Shown piece by piece: positions 1 through 9,046 of a stretch of 64,000 nt of DNA. The stretch's first letter is position 1. Each line of letters begins with the position of its first letter. Source of the DNA: Candidatus Defluviibacterium haderslevense (GTDB taxonomy: Bacteria; Bacteroidota; Bacteroidia; Chitinophagales; Saprospiraceae); assembly GCA_016712225.1 (NCBI GenBank), contig JADJRL010000003.1, positions 4,477,501 to 4,541,500 on the forward strand. Reading direction: 5' to 3'. The translations under genes were made by a program, and so were the position numbers. The notes beneath the pieces were generated by a model. It had not been told where the DNA came from, did not search any database, and saw only the letters and a list, made by a program, of their open reading frames with translations.

Positions 1-783
1 AACGAACTCGTAGTAAGAGAATTACAAAAACAACTTGAAGCGCAAAAATATCTCACTGAAGAAATGAAAAGGAAGCAAGATCAAGGATCTATGCAACTCC
101 AAGGCGAGGTTCAGGAATTAGCCATTGAAGAATGGTTAAAAAATAATTTTACCCTCGACACCATTTCAGAAATAAAAAAAGGAGCTCGAGGAGCAGATTG
201 TATACAAATCATACACACAAGATCGAAACAAAATTGCGGAACCATATATTATGAAAGTAAACGAACTAAGGATTTTCAAAATTCATGGATAGAAAAATTT
301 AGAAATGATATGCGTGACCAAAATGCAAATATTGGTGTTCTGGTCACCGACGTCTTACCTAAAGATATGGAACGCATGGGCCTCAGAGATGGGATTTGGA
401 TATGTACCTATCAAGAATTCAAAGGACTTTGTTTTGTTTTACGAGAATCCATTCTTCATGTAGATTTAGCTATTTCATCCCAGGAAAATAAGGGTGAAAA
501 AATGAACATGCTCTACAGCTATTTAACCAGTAATGAATTCAAATTGCAGATCGAATCTATAGTTGATGGTTTTACTCAAATGCATAACGATTTAAACACA
601 GAAAAGCGCTCAATGCAAGGACATTGGAAACGTAGGGAAAAGCAAATTCAAAAAGTTCTGCTCAATACCAACTTTATGTATAATTCAATTAAAGGCATCG
701 CAGGAAATGCCATACAATCCATTAAAGCACTCGAATTAGGTCACACGGATGAACTGGATGAGGGTAATGAATTTGATGATTAA
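1..783 (+). CDS. DUF2130 domain-containing protein (C-terminal part, 5' truncated)
   Basis: The reading frame is open from base 1, so this is the last 260 codons of a longer gene that begins before the window; the ATG at 64 is internal. The visible part starts in a charged, probably coiled-coil stretch rich in Glu, Gln and Lys. It continues into the conserved DUF2130 region, recognisable by the segments EEWLKNNF, KKGARGADC, IYYESKRTKDFQNSW and ITDVLP-like VLVTDVLPKDM, which resemble a nuclease-like fold. It ends in an acidic tail. Function is not established for the family; a role in nucleic-acid metabolism is inferred only from that fold resemblance. The methyltransferase gene follows 12 bases later on the same strand. 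Confidence 0.8.
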   Translation, partial: NELVVRELQKQLEAQKYLTEEMKRKQDQGSMQLQGEVQELAIEEWLKNNFTLDTISEIKKGARGADCIQIIHTRSKQNCGTIYYESKRTKDFQNSWIEKFRNDMRDQNANIGVLVTDVLPKDMERMGLRDGIWICTYQEFKGLCFVLRESILHVDLAISSQENKGEKMNMLYSYLTSNEFKLQIESIVDGFTQMHNDLNTEKRSMQGHWKRREKQIQKVLLNTNFMYNSIKGIAGNAIQSIKALELGHTDELDEGNEFDD

Positions 784-795
784 ATAACTCAAAAC

Positions 796-1602
796 ATGAA
801 TATTCCTTTTGATTTTATCGAAAAAAACAAAGAATCTTGGAATAAAAGAACTCCGTATCACATCGATTCGGAATTTTACGATCAAAATCATTTCAAACTA
901 AACCCTGCATCATTAACTAATATAGAATTAGGTTTGTTAGGTGACATTCAAAATAAAAAAATATTGCATCTCCAGTGTCATTTTGGTCAAGACAGCATTT
1001 CACTTGCTACATTGGGTGCTAAGGTGACTGCTGTTGATTTTTCAAACATTGCCATCAATGAAGCAAAAAAATTAGCGGATGATTTAAAAATAGAAATTCG
1101 ATTTATTGCTTGTAATATTTATGATCTATCAGACTATTTAGATGATACATTTGATATCATTTATACTAGTTATGGTACTATTGTTTGGTTGCCTGACCTG
1201 ATTCGCTGGGGAGAAATAATTTCGAAATATTTAAAACCAAAAGGTCGTTTTATTTTTGTAGAATTTCATCCTTTAATACACATGTTTAATGAAGAGTTCA
1301 CGGAAATAAAATATGATTATTTTAATATCAAACCCATTGTTGAACTAGAACATGGAACCTATGCAGACCGAACAGCCCCAATACACCATGAAACCATAAC
1401 ATGGAATCACAGTATAAGTGAGATATTAACAGCATTAATTAAAAATGATTTGACCATTGAAGATTTTAAAGAATATGATTTTTCACCATATAATTGTTTT
1501 CATAACTTAGTAGAAGTGGCACCAAAAGAATTCCAATTTAAAAACACAACAGTTAAATGGCCTTTAGTTTTTAGTTTATCTTGTATAAAAAAAATAATAT
1601 AA
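796..1602 (+). CDS. class I SAM-dependent methyltransferase
   Basis: This 268-residue cytosolic protein has the Rossmann-type SAM-binding core. Motif I reads ILHLQCHFGQDSISLA (about residues 56-71), followed by the acidic end of beta-2 in VTAVDFS and a motif resembling YDLSDYLDDTFDIIYTSYG near residue 110. It belongs to the broad Methyltransf_11/25 group, in which substrates cannot be read from sequence. The C-terminal part with HHETITWNHSISEI is typical of Bacteroidota homologues annotated only as methyltransferases. The stop codon abuts the ATG of the next gene (TAA-ATG), so the two are probably co-translated. Family assignment is firm; substrate unknown. Confidence 0.85.
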   Translation: MNIPFDFIEKNKESWNKRTPYHIDSEFYDQNHFKLNPASLTNIELGLLGDIQNKKILHLQCHFGQDSISLATLGAKVTAVDFSNIAINEAKKLADDLKIEIRFIACNIYDLSDYLDDTFDIIYTSYGTIVWLPDLIRWGEIISKYLKPKGRFIFVEFHPLIHMFNEEFTEIKYDYFNIKPIVELEHGTYADRTAPIHHETITWNHSISEILTALIKNDLTIEDFKEYDFSPYNCFHNLVEVAPKEFQFKNTTVKWPLVFSLSCIKKII

Positions 1603-2430
1603 ATGACAACTCTCGGTGCATTATATATCTATCCCGTTAAATCTTTAGGATCAATAAAATTAACTGAAACTCAAATTTTTGAAGAAGGATTTCAATATGA
1701 TCGATTGTGGATGATTGTAGATGAATTAGGTCAATGCATCACACAACGTGAAGCACCCATATTAAATTTGATTCAGATAAAATTAATTGACAACGGTTTT
1801 TACATTTATCTAAATGACCAACCCAAGAATGGATTTATTCTAGAACATGATGAATTGTTAAAACAAAAAATGAATGTGACAATATGGTCAAGTGAATTTT
1901 TAACTTCTGTCTCTAATCCAATTGGTTCTGAATGGTTAACAGACTATTTAAAACAAAAAGTCCATTTGGTTAAAATGGATAAGAATCGGAGAATAAAACA
2001 CACAAATTTTTATCCAAAACCATTTTCAATTAATTTTTCTGATGGCTATCCAATTCATATTATCAATCAAGCATCAGTTGATGATTTGTCAAATAGAGTG
2101 GGTTATCAAATTGAACCTTTACAATTCCGCCCCAATGTTATTTTGACCAATTTAAAAGCATATACTGAAGATAACATAAATCGAATCCAAATCGGAAATG
2201 TCCACTTTGATATCATTAAACGCTGTGAAAGATGTATCATCACAACTTTGTTTAAAAACAATATACAATTTGGCAAAGAACCATTAAAAACGCTATCAGA
2301 ATATCGTAAATCAGGAAACGCAATACATTTTGGTATATATGCCATAGCTAATGATGATCTGAATCCTGAATCGCAACATATATCCACAAATGATCGAATA
2401 GAATTAACTATTTCTGAAATGTCGTGTTAA
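1603..2430 (+). CDS. MOSC domain-containing protein (YcbX-like)
   Basis: This 275-residue protein opens with the MOSC N-terminal beta-barrel signature (LYIYPVKSLGSI, residues 7-18). It continues into a MOSC domain with FRPNVILTN near residue 180 and the conserved cysteine-bearing segment KRCERCIITT near 206-215. MOSC proteins related to YcbX or mARC use molybdenum cofactor to reduce N-hydroxylated compounds. Cofactor binding is inferred from family membership, and no fused ferredoxin domain is present (YcbX of E. coli carries one). The ATG follows the preceding stop codon with no gap, indicating an operon with the methyltransferase. Confidence 0.85.
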   Translation: MTTLGALYIYPVKSLGSIKLTETQIFEEGFQYDRLWMIVDELGQCITQREAPILNLIQIKLIDNGFYIYLNDQPKNGFILEHDELLKQKMNVTIWSSEFLTSVSNPIGSEWLTDYLKQKVHLVKMDKNRRIKHTNFYPKPFSINFSDGYPIHIINQASVDDLSNRVGYQIEPLQFRPNVILTNLKAYTEDNINRIQIGNVHFDIIKRCERCIITTLFKNNIQFGKEPLKTLSEYRKSGNAIHFGIYAIANDDLNPESQHISTNDRIELTISEMSC

Positions 2431-2456
2431 TATTTAAAGATATAGTCATCTTTTAA

Positions 2457-2489
2457 TTTGAATTTTTAAGGTTAAATCATATACATTTG
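2457..2489 (+). promoter_or_regulatory. Bacteroidota-type promoter for the thiolase gene
   Basis: A TTTG element at 2457-2460 and TACATTTG at 2482-2489 are separated by 21 bases, close to the Bacteroidota consensus TTTG-N19-TAnnTTTG. The thiolase ATG lies 20 bases downstream. The match is by eye; no transcription start is known. Confidence 0.6.
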
Positions 2490-2509
2490 CGGCTTAATTT
2501 GAAAAAAAT

Positions 2510-3688
2510 ATGAACGAGGTATATATTGTATCAATAGCAAGAACCCCAATCGGTTCTTTTGGAGGGAGTTTGACAGGTTTCTCAGCTACTCAATTAGGAT
2601 CTATAGCCATTAAATCAGCTGTGGAAAGAGCTGGAATTAACCCTGAATCAGTACAAGATGTGTTTATGGGGAATGTAAATTCAGCCAATTTAGGTCAAGC
2701 CCCGGCAAAACAGGCCGCCTTAGGCGCAGGGTTATCCGTACACACTAATTGTACGACTATCAACAAAGTATGCTCCTCGGGAATGAAGTCCATTATTTTT
2801 GGTGCTCAGGCTATTCAATTAGGCCTTTCCGATGTTGTTGTGGCAGGTGGAATGGAGAGTATGTCAAATATCCCCTATTATTTGTCCCAAGCCAGATGGG
2901 GTTATAAATTTGGTGGAGGTGAAATCATCGACGGATTACAAAAAGATGGCTTAATGGATGCTTATGACCACATTCCGATGGGTGTGTGTGGTGATGAAAC
3001 AGCCCAAAAATATCAAATTTCTAGAGAGGCTCAAGATGCATTTACCATTCAATCCTATTCCAGAGCTGCTGAGGCCACATTAAATGGTAAATTTAAGAAT
3101 GAAATAGTTCCCATTTCGATACCACAAAAAAAAGGAGACCCCTTAGTATTTACTGAAGATGAAGAATATAAGAAAGTTGATTTTGCTAAAATACCAGGCT
3201 TAAAACCTATTTTTTCAAAAGATGGCACTGTAACCGCTGCTAATGCATCTACTTTAAATGATGGCGCATCGGCACTTGTTTTAATGAGTGCAAAAAAAAT
3301 CAAAGAACTCAATATAAAACCCATAGCTAGAATTGTGAATTACGCTGATGCTGAACAAGCACCAAGATTATTCACCACAAGTCCAGCTCTTGCTGCTAAT
3401 TTGTGTATTGAAGGATCCGGAATAAACAAAAACGATATTGATTTTTTCGAAATTAATGAAGCCTTTGCTGTGGTTCCTATTGTAGTTGCTCAACTTTTAG
3501 AAGTTGATTTAGCTAAATTTAATGTAAACGGAGGCGCGGTCTCAATAGGTCATCCATTAGGTTCTTCAGGGTCAAGAATAGTATGCACACTTAGCCAAGT
3601 ACTTGAACAAAATCAAGCTAAATATGGCTTAGCAGCTATTTGCAATGGTGGTGGCGGAGCTTCCGCTATTATTATCGAAAGAATTTAA
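2510..3688 (+). CDS. acetyl-CoA C-acetyltransferase (thiolase)
   Basis: The 392-residue length and motifs are those of a biosynthetic-type tetrameric thiolase, which condenses two acetyl-CoA to acetoacetyl-CoA or runs in reverse. The nucleophile Cys88 sits in NKVCSSGMKS, His348 in GHPLGSSGSR, and the second catalytic Cys378 in ICNGGGGASA, all at the usual positions. The NEAF segment near residue 318 is also present. A promoter lies immediately upstream, and the gene is apparently monocistronic because the next gene is convergent. Likely roles are ketone-body/butyrate-type or branched-chain catabolism; degradative 3-ketoacyl-CoA thiolase activity cannot be excluded. Confidence 0.93.
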   Translation: MNEVYIVSIARTPIGSFGGSLTGFSATQLGSIAIKSAVERAGINPESVQDVFMGNVNSANLGQAPAKQAALGAGLSVHTNCTTINKVCSSGMKSIIFGAQAIQLGLSDVVVAGGMESMSNIPYYLSQARWGYKFGGGEIIDGLQKDGLMDAYDHIPMGVCGDETAQKYQISREAQDAFTIQSYSRAAEATLNGKFKNEIVPISIPQKKGDPLVFTEDEEYKKVDFAKIPGLKPIFSKDGTVTAANASTLNDGASALVLMSAKKIKELNIKPIARIVNYADAEQAPRLFTTSPALAANLCIEGSGINKNDIDFFEINEAFAVVPIVVAQLLEVDLAKFNVNGGAVSIGHPLGSSGSRIVCTLSQVLEQNQAKYGLAAICNGGGGASAIIIERI

Positions 3689-3901
3689 GAAAGTCCTATC
3701 TAAAGTATTATAATTAAATATAGAGATTATATTTAAAGAATGATTTCATTTTAATCATTTAATTCGAATAAGACTTTGCTAAAGTTAACTTAGATATGGC
3801 CCTAACTCCAATTAGAATATTTGATAAATTAAATTTGTCAACATACGTTCATTGATCAATTTGTTGGCATTCTTTCTACAGTTCTTAAACTTTAAAAAGG
3901 A

Positions 3902-6013
3902 TTATTTAATTTTATACCAATTTCTTGATTTTTGTGATAATACTGCACCAATAACCGCTTTAGAGGTATTAAGAATGGATTCAATTGGAATGATTGCTTT
4001 GCCCCCGTGCCTAATACTATCAAGAAAATACTTGAATTGATTGTCTTGACCTTTATCTTGTTTAAGCGAGATACTTGAACGACCAAAACCATAATTATCT
4101 AGTCGTTTAAAATTATCAATGATCGCAGTTCTACCCTGAGAATACACTTCAATTCTTTCTTTATTATAATCTTTAGATCCATTAGAAAAATAATTAATAA
4201 CTCCTAATGATCCATTTTGATAGTGTAATAATATACTTGCCGTATCTTCATCAACATCGATTGAATTCATGATAACTTGGTTGATCGAAGAATTTGTAAG
4301 ACTTGAAATTAAATCAAAATAATGACAAGCTTCACCAATTATTCTTCCGCCACCGGTAATTTGATCTGTTGTCCAGTGATCCAAAGGTAATGGTCCGGCA
4401 TTCATAGTAGCAATAACAGATATAGGGATATCCGTACCGGAAATCAATTTTCGAAGCTCTATGGCCAATGGAGCAAATCTTCTGTTAAATCCAACTACAA
4501 GTTGGCCTTTTGATGCTTTATGTGCTGCTTCTATTTGATCTAATTCCATTAATGTCAATGCCAATGGTTTTTCAACAAAAACATTTTTTCCAGCTTCCAA
4601 TGCAGAAATAACCAATTGCGCATGAGTATTGTGCCTTGTAGTAATAATTATAGTATTAACGTCACTATCTTCTATAAGTATACGATAATCAGAAGTAGCA
4701 TTTTGGATAAAATACTTTTTGGCTAGCGTTGAGGCTGTCAATCCTTTGGCACTGCACAAATATTTTATTTGCGCATTATACTTTTTTAATATAGGCAATA
4801 CCACACTTGATGTATAATTTCCTGCTCCAATAATACCAATACATTCCTTGCCTGCTTTGAGAATAATATTTCGGTTAGTAACTAAAGTAGACTTTTCAGG
4901 TATTTTATTTTCAGCATATTTAAATAGAGTAGCTATATTTTTTGATTCTGAAATTTCATCATACACCAACTTAAAAGATTCAATAGGAATTATACTACTG
5001 ATTAGTTCGTCAACCTTCAAAATTCCTTCTTCCAATGCATTTAATACAGCTTCGAAATTCCTCTTCTCAGTCCATCTAACATATCCTATTGGATAATCAA
5101 TACCTTTTTGCTCATAAGTGTCATCATAACGTCCCGGGCCATATGAACAAGACACTTGAAATGTAATTTCCTTTTCATAAAAATCAGACCGTCTTAATTC
5201 TAATCCTACAACTCCTACTAATATAATACGACCTCGTTTGCGACACATTTGTGCTGCTTCATGAATGACATCATTGGATTTAGAATTTGCAGTAATGATG
5301 ACCCCATCTGCACCCAACCGCAAAGTTAAATTCTCAATAACAGAAATTCGATCATTACTTTGTTCCAATAGAAATGCTGAAAATCCAAGGGATTGAGCTA
5401 ATTTAATCTTATCAGGATCTAAATCAAATCCTATAACTTTACATCCATTAGCTTTTAATAATTGGCAAGTTATCATTCCAATCAGACCTAAACCAATAAC
5501 AACTATAGTCTCACCAAAAGTTGGATTTAAAAGTCGTATACCTTGTAATCCTATAGCCCCTATAATCGTAAAAGAAGCTGATTCATAGGATACTCGTTCA
5601 GGAATTTTAGCTACTAAATTTTGCGGAACACAAACGAATTCTGCATGTGGTCCATTAGATACTACCCTATCCCCAATCTTAAATTCAATGACATCTTCAC
5701 CAACACCAATAATTTCACCAACATTGGAATAACCTAAAGGAATAGGTGTGTCCAATTTTCTCTTGATCACTTCTATTGTTGGACCTAAACCATCTGTTTT
5801 AATTTTTTGTAAAACCTGTTTAACCTTATCCGGCTGTTGCTTTGCTTTGTCAATCCAACTAGCTTTACCAAATTCAACTAACATACGTTCGGTACCCAGT
5901 GACATTAAACTAAAATGACTTTTTATTAAAATTTGTCCTTTTTGTGGTAGCGGACACGGCACTTCAATTAAACTTGTAGTCCCTGTTTGTAAATTCTGAA
6001 TTATTTGGAACAT
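3902..6013 (-). CDS. bi-domain oxidoreductase: MDR alcohol dehydrogenase fused to Gfo/Idh/MocA dehydrogenase
   Basis: This 703-residue protein joins two dehydrogenase modules. Residues 1 to about 375 form a medium-chain (zinc alcohol dehydrogenase-like) module with the nucleotide-binding glycines GLGLIG at 174-179. Residues from about 388 form a Gfo/Idh/MocA sugar dehydrogenase with GIIGAG near 393-398, the EKP signature at 481-483, and GEACHYFDL further on. Fusions of this type are known from bacterial surface-polysaccharide clusters and probably oxidise or reduce a nucleotide sugar or its product; the substrate is unknown. It is the last gene of the long minus-strand glycan cluster, 37 bases after the asparagine synthetase gene. 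Confidence 0.88.
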   Translation of the reverse strand: MFQIIQNLQTGTTSLIEVPCPLPQKGQILIKSHFSLMSLGTERMLVEFGKASWIDKAKQQPDKVKQVLQKIKTDGLGPTIEVIKRKLDTPIPLGYSNVGEIIGVGEDVIEFKIGDRVVSNGPHAEFVCVPQNLVAKIPERVSYESASFTIIGAIGLQGIRLLNPTFGETIVVIGLGLIGMITCQLLKANGCKVIGFDLDPDKIKLAQSLGFSAFLLEQSNDRISVIENLTLRLGADGVIITANSKSNDVIHEAAQMCRKRGRIILVGVVGLELRRSDFYEKEITFQVSCSYGPGRYDDTYEQKGIDYPIGYVRWTEKRNFEAVLNALEEGILKVDELISSIIPIESFKLVYDEISESKNIATLFKYAENKIPEKSTLVTNRNIILKAGKECIGIIGAGNYTSSVVLPILKKYNAQIKYLCSAKGLTASTLAKKYFIQNATSDYRILIEDSDVNTIIITTRHNTHAQLVISALEAGKNVFVEKPLALTLMELDQIEAAHKASKGQLVVGFNRRFAPLAIELRKLISGTDIPISVIATMNAGPLPLDHWTTDQITGGGRIIGEACHYFDLISSLTNSSINQVIMNSIDVDEDTASILLHYQNGSLGVINYFSNGSKDYNKERIEVYSQGRTAIIDNFKRLDNYGFGRSSISLKQDKGQDNQFKYFLDSIRHGGKAIIPIESILNTSKAVIGAVLSQKSRNWYKIK

Positions 6014-6050
6014 ATAATGTTAATAAAATATGGTAAAAATAAATTAATCC

Positions 6051-7931
6051 TTATCTAAATTGTCTAATTACTGATTCAATCGCCAACAAACTGAGTATAA
6101 TATAAGATCCATCAACTTTTTGATCTAAATTATCCTTTATTAGTTTATGTACCTCCTCTACATTAAAAATATTTTGATCATCTAATCGTACTTTAGACAA
6201 TCGATCATCAACAAATTCTCTTAACTCATGGCTTATTAATTGACGAACTGGTGAACCAAAACCAGACTTTGATCTGTAAATAATGTCTTTAGGAAGATAC
6301 TTTTCTGCAATTTTTCTTAAAATGAATTTTGTTGTTTGTCCTTTCATTTTTAATGAAATAGGAATCTGAGTTGTTAATTCAACTAAATCCTTATCTAAAT
6401 ACGGCACTCTAACTTCAATTCCATGCGCCATACTTAATTTATCTGTATAATTTAAGTTATGATCGGCCAAAAAATATTTAATGTCTAAATAAAGCATCTT
6501 ATTCAGATTTGATTTTTCAAAGGGTATGTTATTTAAACTTTCTTTTAAATAATCTTCCGGGTTTATGTTTTGAATATATTGCCGAATTTCAGGTTTAAAC
6601 AACTTCTTTAATTGATCTAAGTCATACCAAGCAAAACTATTGGAAATAAACGTATCAGTATTCTCCTGTCTAAAACTGTTATAAAATTTATATATCCTTC
6701 GTCCGATTGGATGTTTTTTCTCAAACATTAAAGTCAACAATTGAAGACCCATTTTAGCTAACGGAAGTCTTCTAAGCCATTGTTGAAAAGCAATACTTTG
6801 GTGCCGCCTGTATCCTGAAAAAAGATCATCACCACCTGTCCCACTCATTAATACATAGCACCCATCAGCTCTAGCCCTTCTACAAATATTTGATACCAAC
6901 CCTGGAGCAGTATCACTTTGCGGTTCTTCCAAATGCCAAATTAATCGGTCCCACTCTTCAGCAAAATCTATTTCATTAACCACTTCAATCAACTCTATGT
7001 TATACAATTCAGCAACACGCTTAGCATAATGCAAATCATCAACAAAACCCTCCTTAATATAATTTGCATCAGATCCAATGGTATAACATTTTAACTTCGA
7101 ATTTGGGTTCAATTTTGCTGCCATAGCTACTATCAAACTTGAATCCAATCCTCCGGAAAGAAAAAAACCAACAGGTACATCTGATAACAACTGACTTTGT
7201 ATTGATTTCAAGATTTGAAATTCAATTTCATTCATCCAAGTTAGTGTGGATTGGAATTTATAACTGCCTATGAAGGGTATTTCATAATATTTAATTACTT
7301 CTAAACGCTGATGATTATTATACTTTATGTAATGCCCTGGTAAAAGTTTATGAATTTGAGTGAACGGCGTTCTTTGTCCTGGTGACCATAAAAAATAAAG
7401 ATAATTAAGTATCCCATGGTAATCTAATGAATGATCTTCAATTAATGATAATATTGCCTTATACTCAGAAGAAAAAATGAGTTGTTTCTCATTACAACTA
7501 TAATATAAAGGTTTAACACCTAAATGATCTCTTGCAATAAATAATTCGTTTGTGGTTATATTATAAATTGCAAAAGCGAAAATTCCATTTAATTTAGATA
7601 AAACGGTTTCACCATATTCAATAAAAGCATACAGCAAAGTCTCCGTATCACTGGTAGATATAAATTCATACTTACCTAAGAGTTCATTTCTAATTTCCCA
7701 ATGATTATAAATCTCCCCATTAAATACAATTACATAGTGACCACACTTTGAAAACATAGGTTGATGACCCAACTCAGATAAATCCAAAATGGACAATCTT
7801 CTATGCAATAATGAAATAAATTCATTAGAATAAATACCAAAATCATCTGGCCCACGATGCTTTAATAAATCATTGATTTGAGTTAAATCTATCTCTTGAT
7901 GACCACCGCTAATACCGAAAATTCCACACAT
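6051..7931 (-). CDS. asnB: asparagine synthase (glutamine-hydrolyzing) family amidotransferase
   Basis: The 626-residue protein starts MCGIFGISGG, giving the N-terminal nucleophile Cys2 of a class II glutaminase. Glutaminase motifs HRGPDD (25-30) and FNGEIYNH (70-77) follow. The synthetase PP-loop SGGLDSS is at 259-265, so both half-reactions (ammonia release from glutamine, ATP-dependent amidation) should be intact. Because it sits inside a glycan cluster, 8 bases after a glycosyltransferase, it may amidate a uronic acid or other carboxylated sugar rather than serve asparagine supply. That reassignment is inference; a normal asparagine synthetase role remains possible. Confidence 0.88.
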   Translation of the reverse strand: MCGIFGISGGHQEIDLTQINDLLKHRGPDDFGIYSNEFISLLHRRLSILDLSELGHQPMFSKCGHYVIVFNGEIYNHWEIRNELLGKYEFISTSDTETLLYAFIEYGETVLSKLNGIFAFAIYNITTNELFIARDHLGVKPLYYSCNEKQLIFSSEYKAILSLIEDHSLDYHGILNYLYFLWSPGQRTPFTQIHKLLPGHYIKYNNHQRLEVIKYYEIPFIGSYKFQSTLTWMNEIEFQILKSIQSQLLSDVPVGFFLSGGLDSSLIVAMAAKLNPNSKLKCYTIGSDANYIKEGFVDDLHYAKRVAELYNIELIEVVNEIDFAEEWDRLIWHLEEPQSDTAPGLVSNICRRARADGCYVLMSGTGGDDLFSGYRRHQSIAFQQWLRRLPLAKMGLQLLTLMFEKKHPIGRRIYKFYNSFRQENTDTFISNSFAWYDLDQLKKLFKPEIRQYIQNINPEDYLKESLNNIPFEKSNLNKMLYLDIKYFLADHNLNYTDKLSMAHGIEVRVPYLDKDLVELTTQIPISLKMKGQTTKFILRKIAEKYLPKDIIYRSKSGFGSPVRQLISHELREFVDDRLSKVRLDDQNIFNVEEVHKLIKDNLDQKVDGSYIILSLLAIESVIRQFR

Positions 7932-7939
7932 TTTTCAAG

Positions 7940-9046
7940 TTATAATTTACTTCGGTTACTTAATCTGACATGTTCAATAATTTGATCAATTTTTTTCAAA
8001 TAAAAAGAAACATTAAAGGATTCTGTTGCATAAATAATGTTGTATTCCTGGATGACTTTAAGCATTTCAGGTCTATTTAAATAGAAAAGTAGGGCATTCG
8101 ATACATCGATTACGGACTTACACTTAACACACTGACCATTCTTTTCACTAATTAAATTGGGTAAATAGTGATGTTGCGTTGTAATTATACATGAACCTGT
8201 TCGCATAGCTTCCAAAATTGATATTGGGAATGCTTCACTTTTATAAAATGTAGGTAAAACAAAAAGGTCAGAATTTAATAGAAATCCAATTTTCTGATTA
8301 TCATAAACAGAACCAAAATATTTAATTCTTGAATTCCTTTTCAAATATTCCTCAAATTTAATTTGAACTTCTTTCCGAGTCATAAATTCATCATCTGAAA
8401 ACCCACCTGCTATATGCAATTCAATGTTCAAATCATGATTATGAATTAACTCAAATGCGTCCAATAATATAAAGATCCCCTTACTAAACATCAAATTTGA
8501 AAAATATGAAATGATAACAACATCATTATGCTTAGGGATAACCACTTCAACTTTATCCAATATTGGATCATAAAAATTATGAACAACAAAAGTTTTAGAA
8601 GTAGAAGAAAAATTCAAATACTCCAGCTGCATTTCTTCTAACAAACAAATAAAAACATCAACTTTTTTAAATGCATATAAATAAATCTGTTTAACTAAAA
8701 AGGGTAACCCATTTAGAAATTGGTCAAAATTAGCTGCATGGACATGATTTATTATAGGTATTCCTCTCAATTTAAAAATTAAAATCAAAACAACATCCTT
8801 AAAAGCTCCTAACAAAGAACGTGATCCTGACAGATAAATAACATCAATGGAAAAGTCAAAAAAAGATTTTATATATAACCCAATTACACGAATTGTAACA
8901 AATACCTTATAAGATTGTGATATTTTTTCAAAATTTTGTGAAATTAAAAATTTCGAGAACTTGTATTGATCAAATGCCATTTTGAATGCATTGGACTGTC
9001 CATGTACCGGAGGTGGATAAGGACCAACAAATAAAACTTTAGGCAT
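7940..9046 (-). CDS. glycosyltransferase family 4 (GT-B)
   Basis: The 368-residue protein begins MPKVLFVGPYPPPVHGQS, the usual opening of a GT-B donor-independent N-domain. The C-domain carries the GT4 donor-binding region with SDLFVLPTFYKSEAFPISIL followed by EAMRTGS near residue 280, giving the conserved E-x7-E pattern. It should transfer a sugar with retention from a nucleotide donor to the lipid-linked repeat unit at the cytoplasmic membrane face. Its start codon overlaps the end of the polymerase gene by 8 bases, so the two are translationally coupled. Donor and acceptor cannot be read from sequence. Confidence 0.85.
   Translation of the reverse strand: MPKVLFVGPYPPPVHGQSNAFKMAFDQYKFSKFLISQNFEKISQSYKVFVTIRVIGLYIKSFFDFSIDVIYLSGSRSLLGAFKDVVLILIFKLRGIPIINHVHAANFDQFLNGLPFLVKQIYLYAFKKVDVFICLLEEMQLEYLNFSSTSKTFVVHNFYDPILDKVEVVIPKHNDVVIISYFSNLMFSKGIFILLDAFELIHNHDLNIELHIAGGFSDDEFMTRKEVQIKFEEYLKRNSRIKYFGSVYDNQKIGFLLNSDLFVLPTFYKSEAFPISILEAMRTGSCIITTQHHYLPNLISEKNGQCVKCKSVIDVSNALLFYLNRPEMLKVIQEYNIIYATESFNVSFYLKKIDQIIEHVRLSNRSKL

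Noticed and set aside
2106..2387. antisense frame inside the MOSC gene
   Set aside because: Shadow of the real coding frame on the other strand; no independent support.
3739..3759. AATGATT/AATCATT hairpin after the thiolase gene as a terminator
   Set aside because: All A/T-dominated stem with no clear U-tract; too weak to call.
3852..4040. plus-strand frame overlapping the 3' end of the bi-domain oxidoreductase gene
   Set aside because: It lies mostly antisense to a clearly real gene and has no own features.
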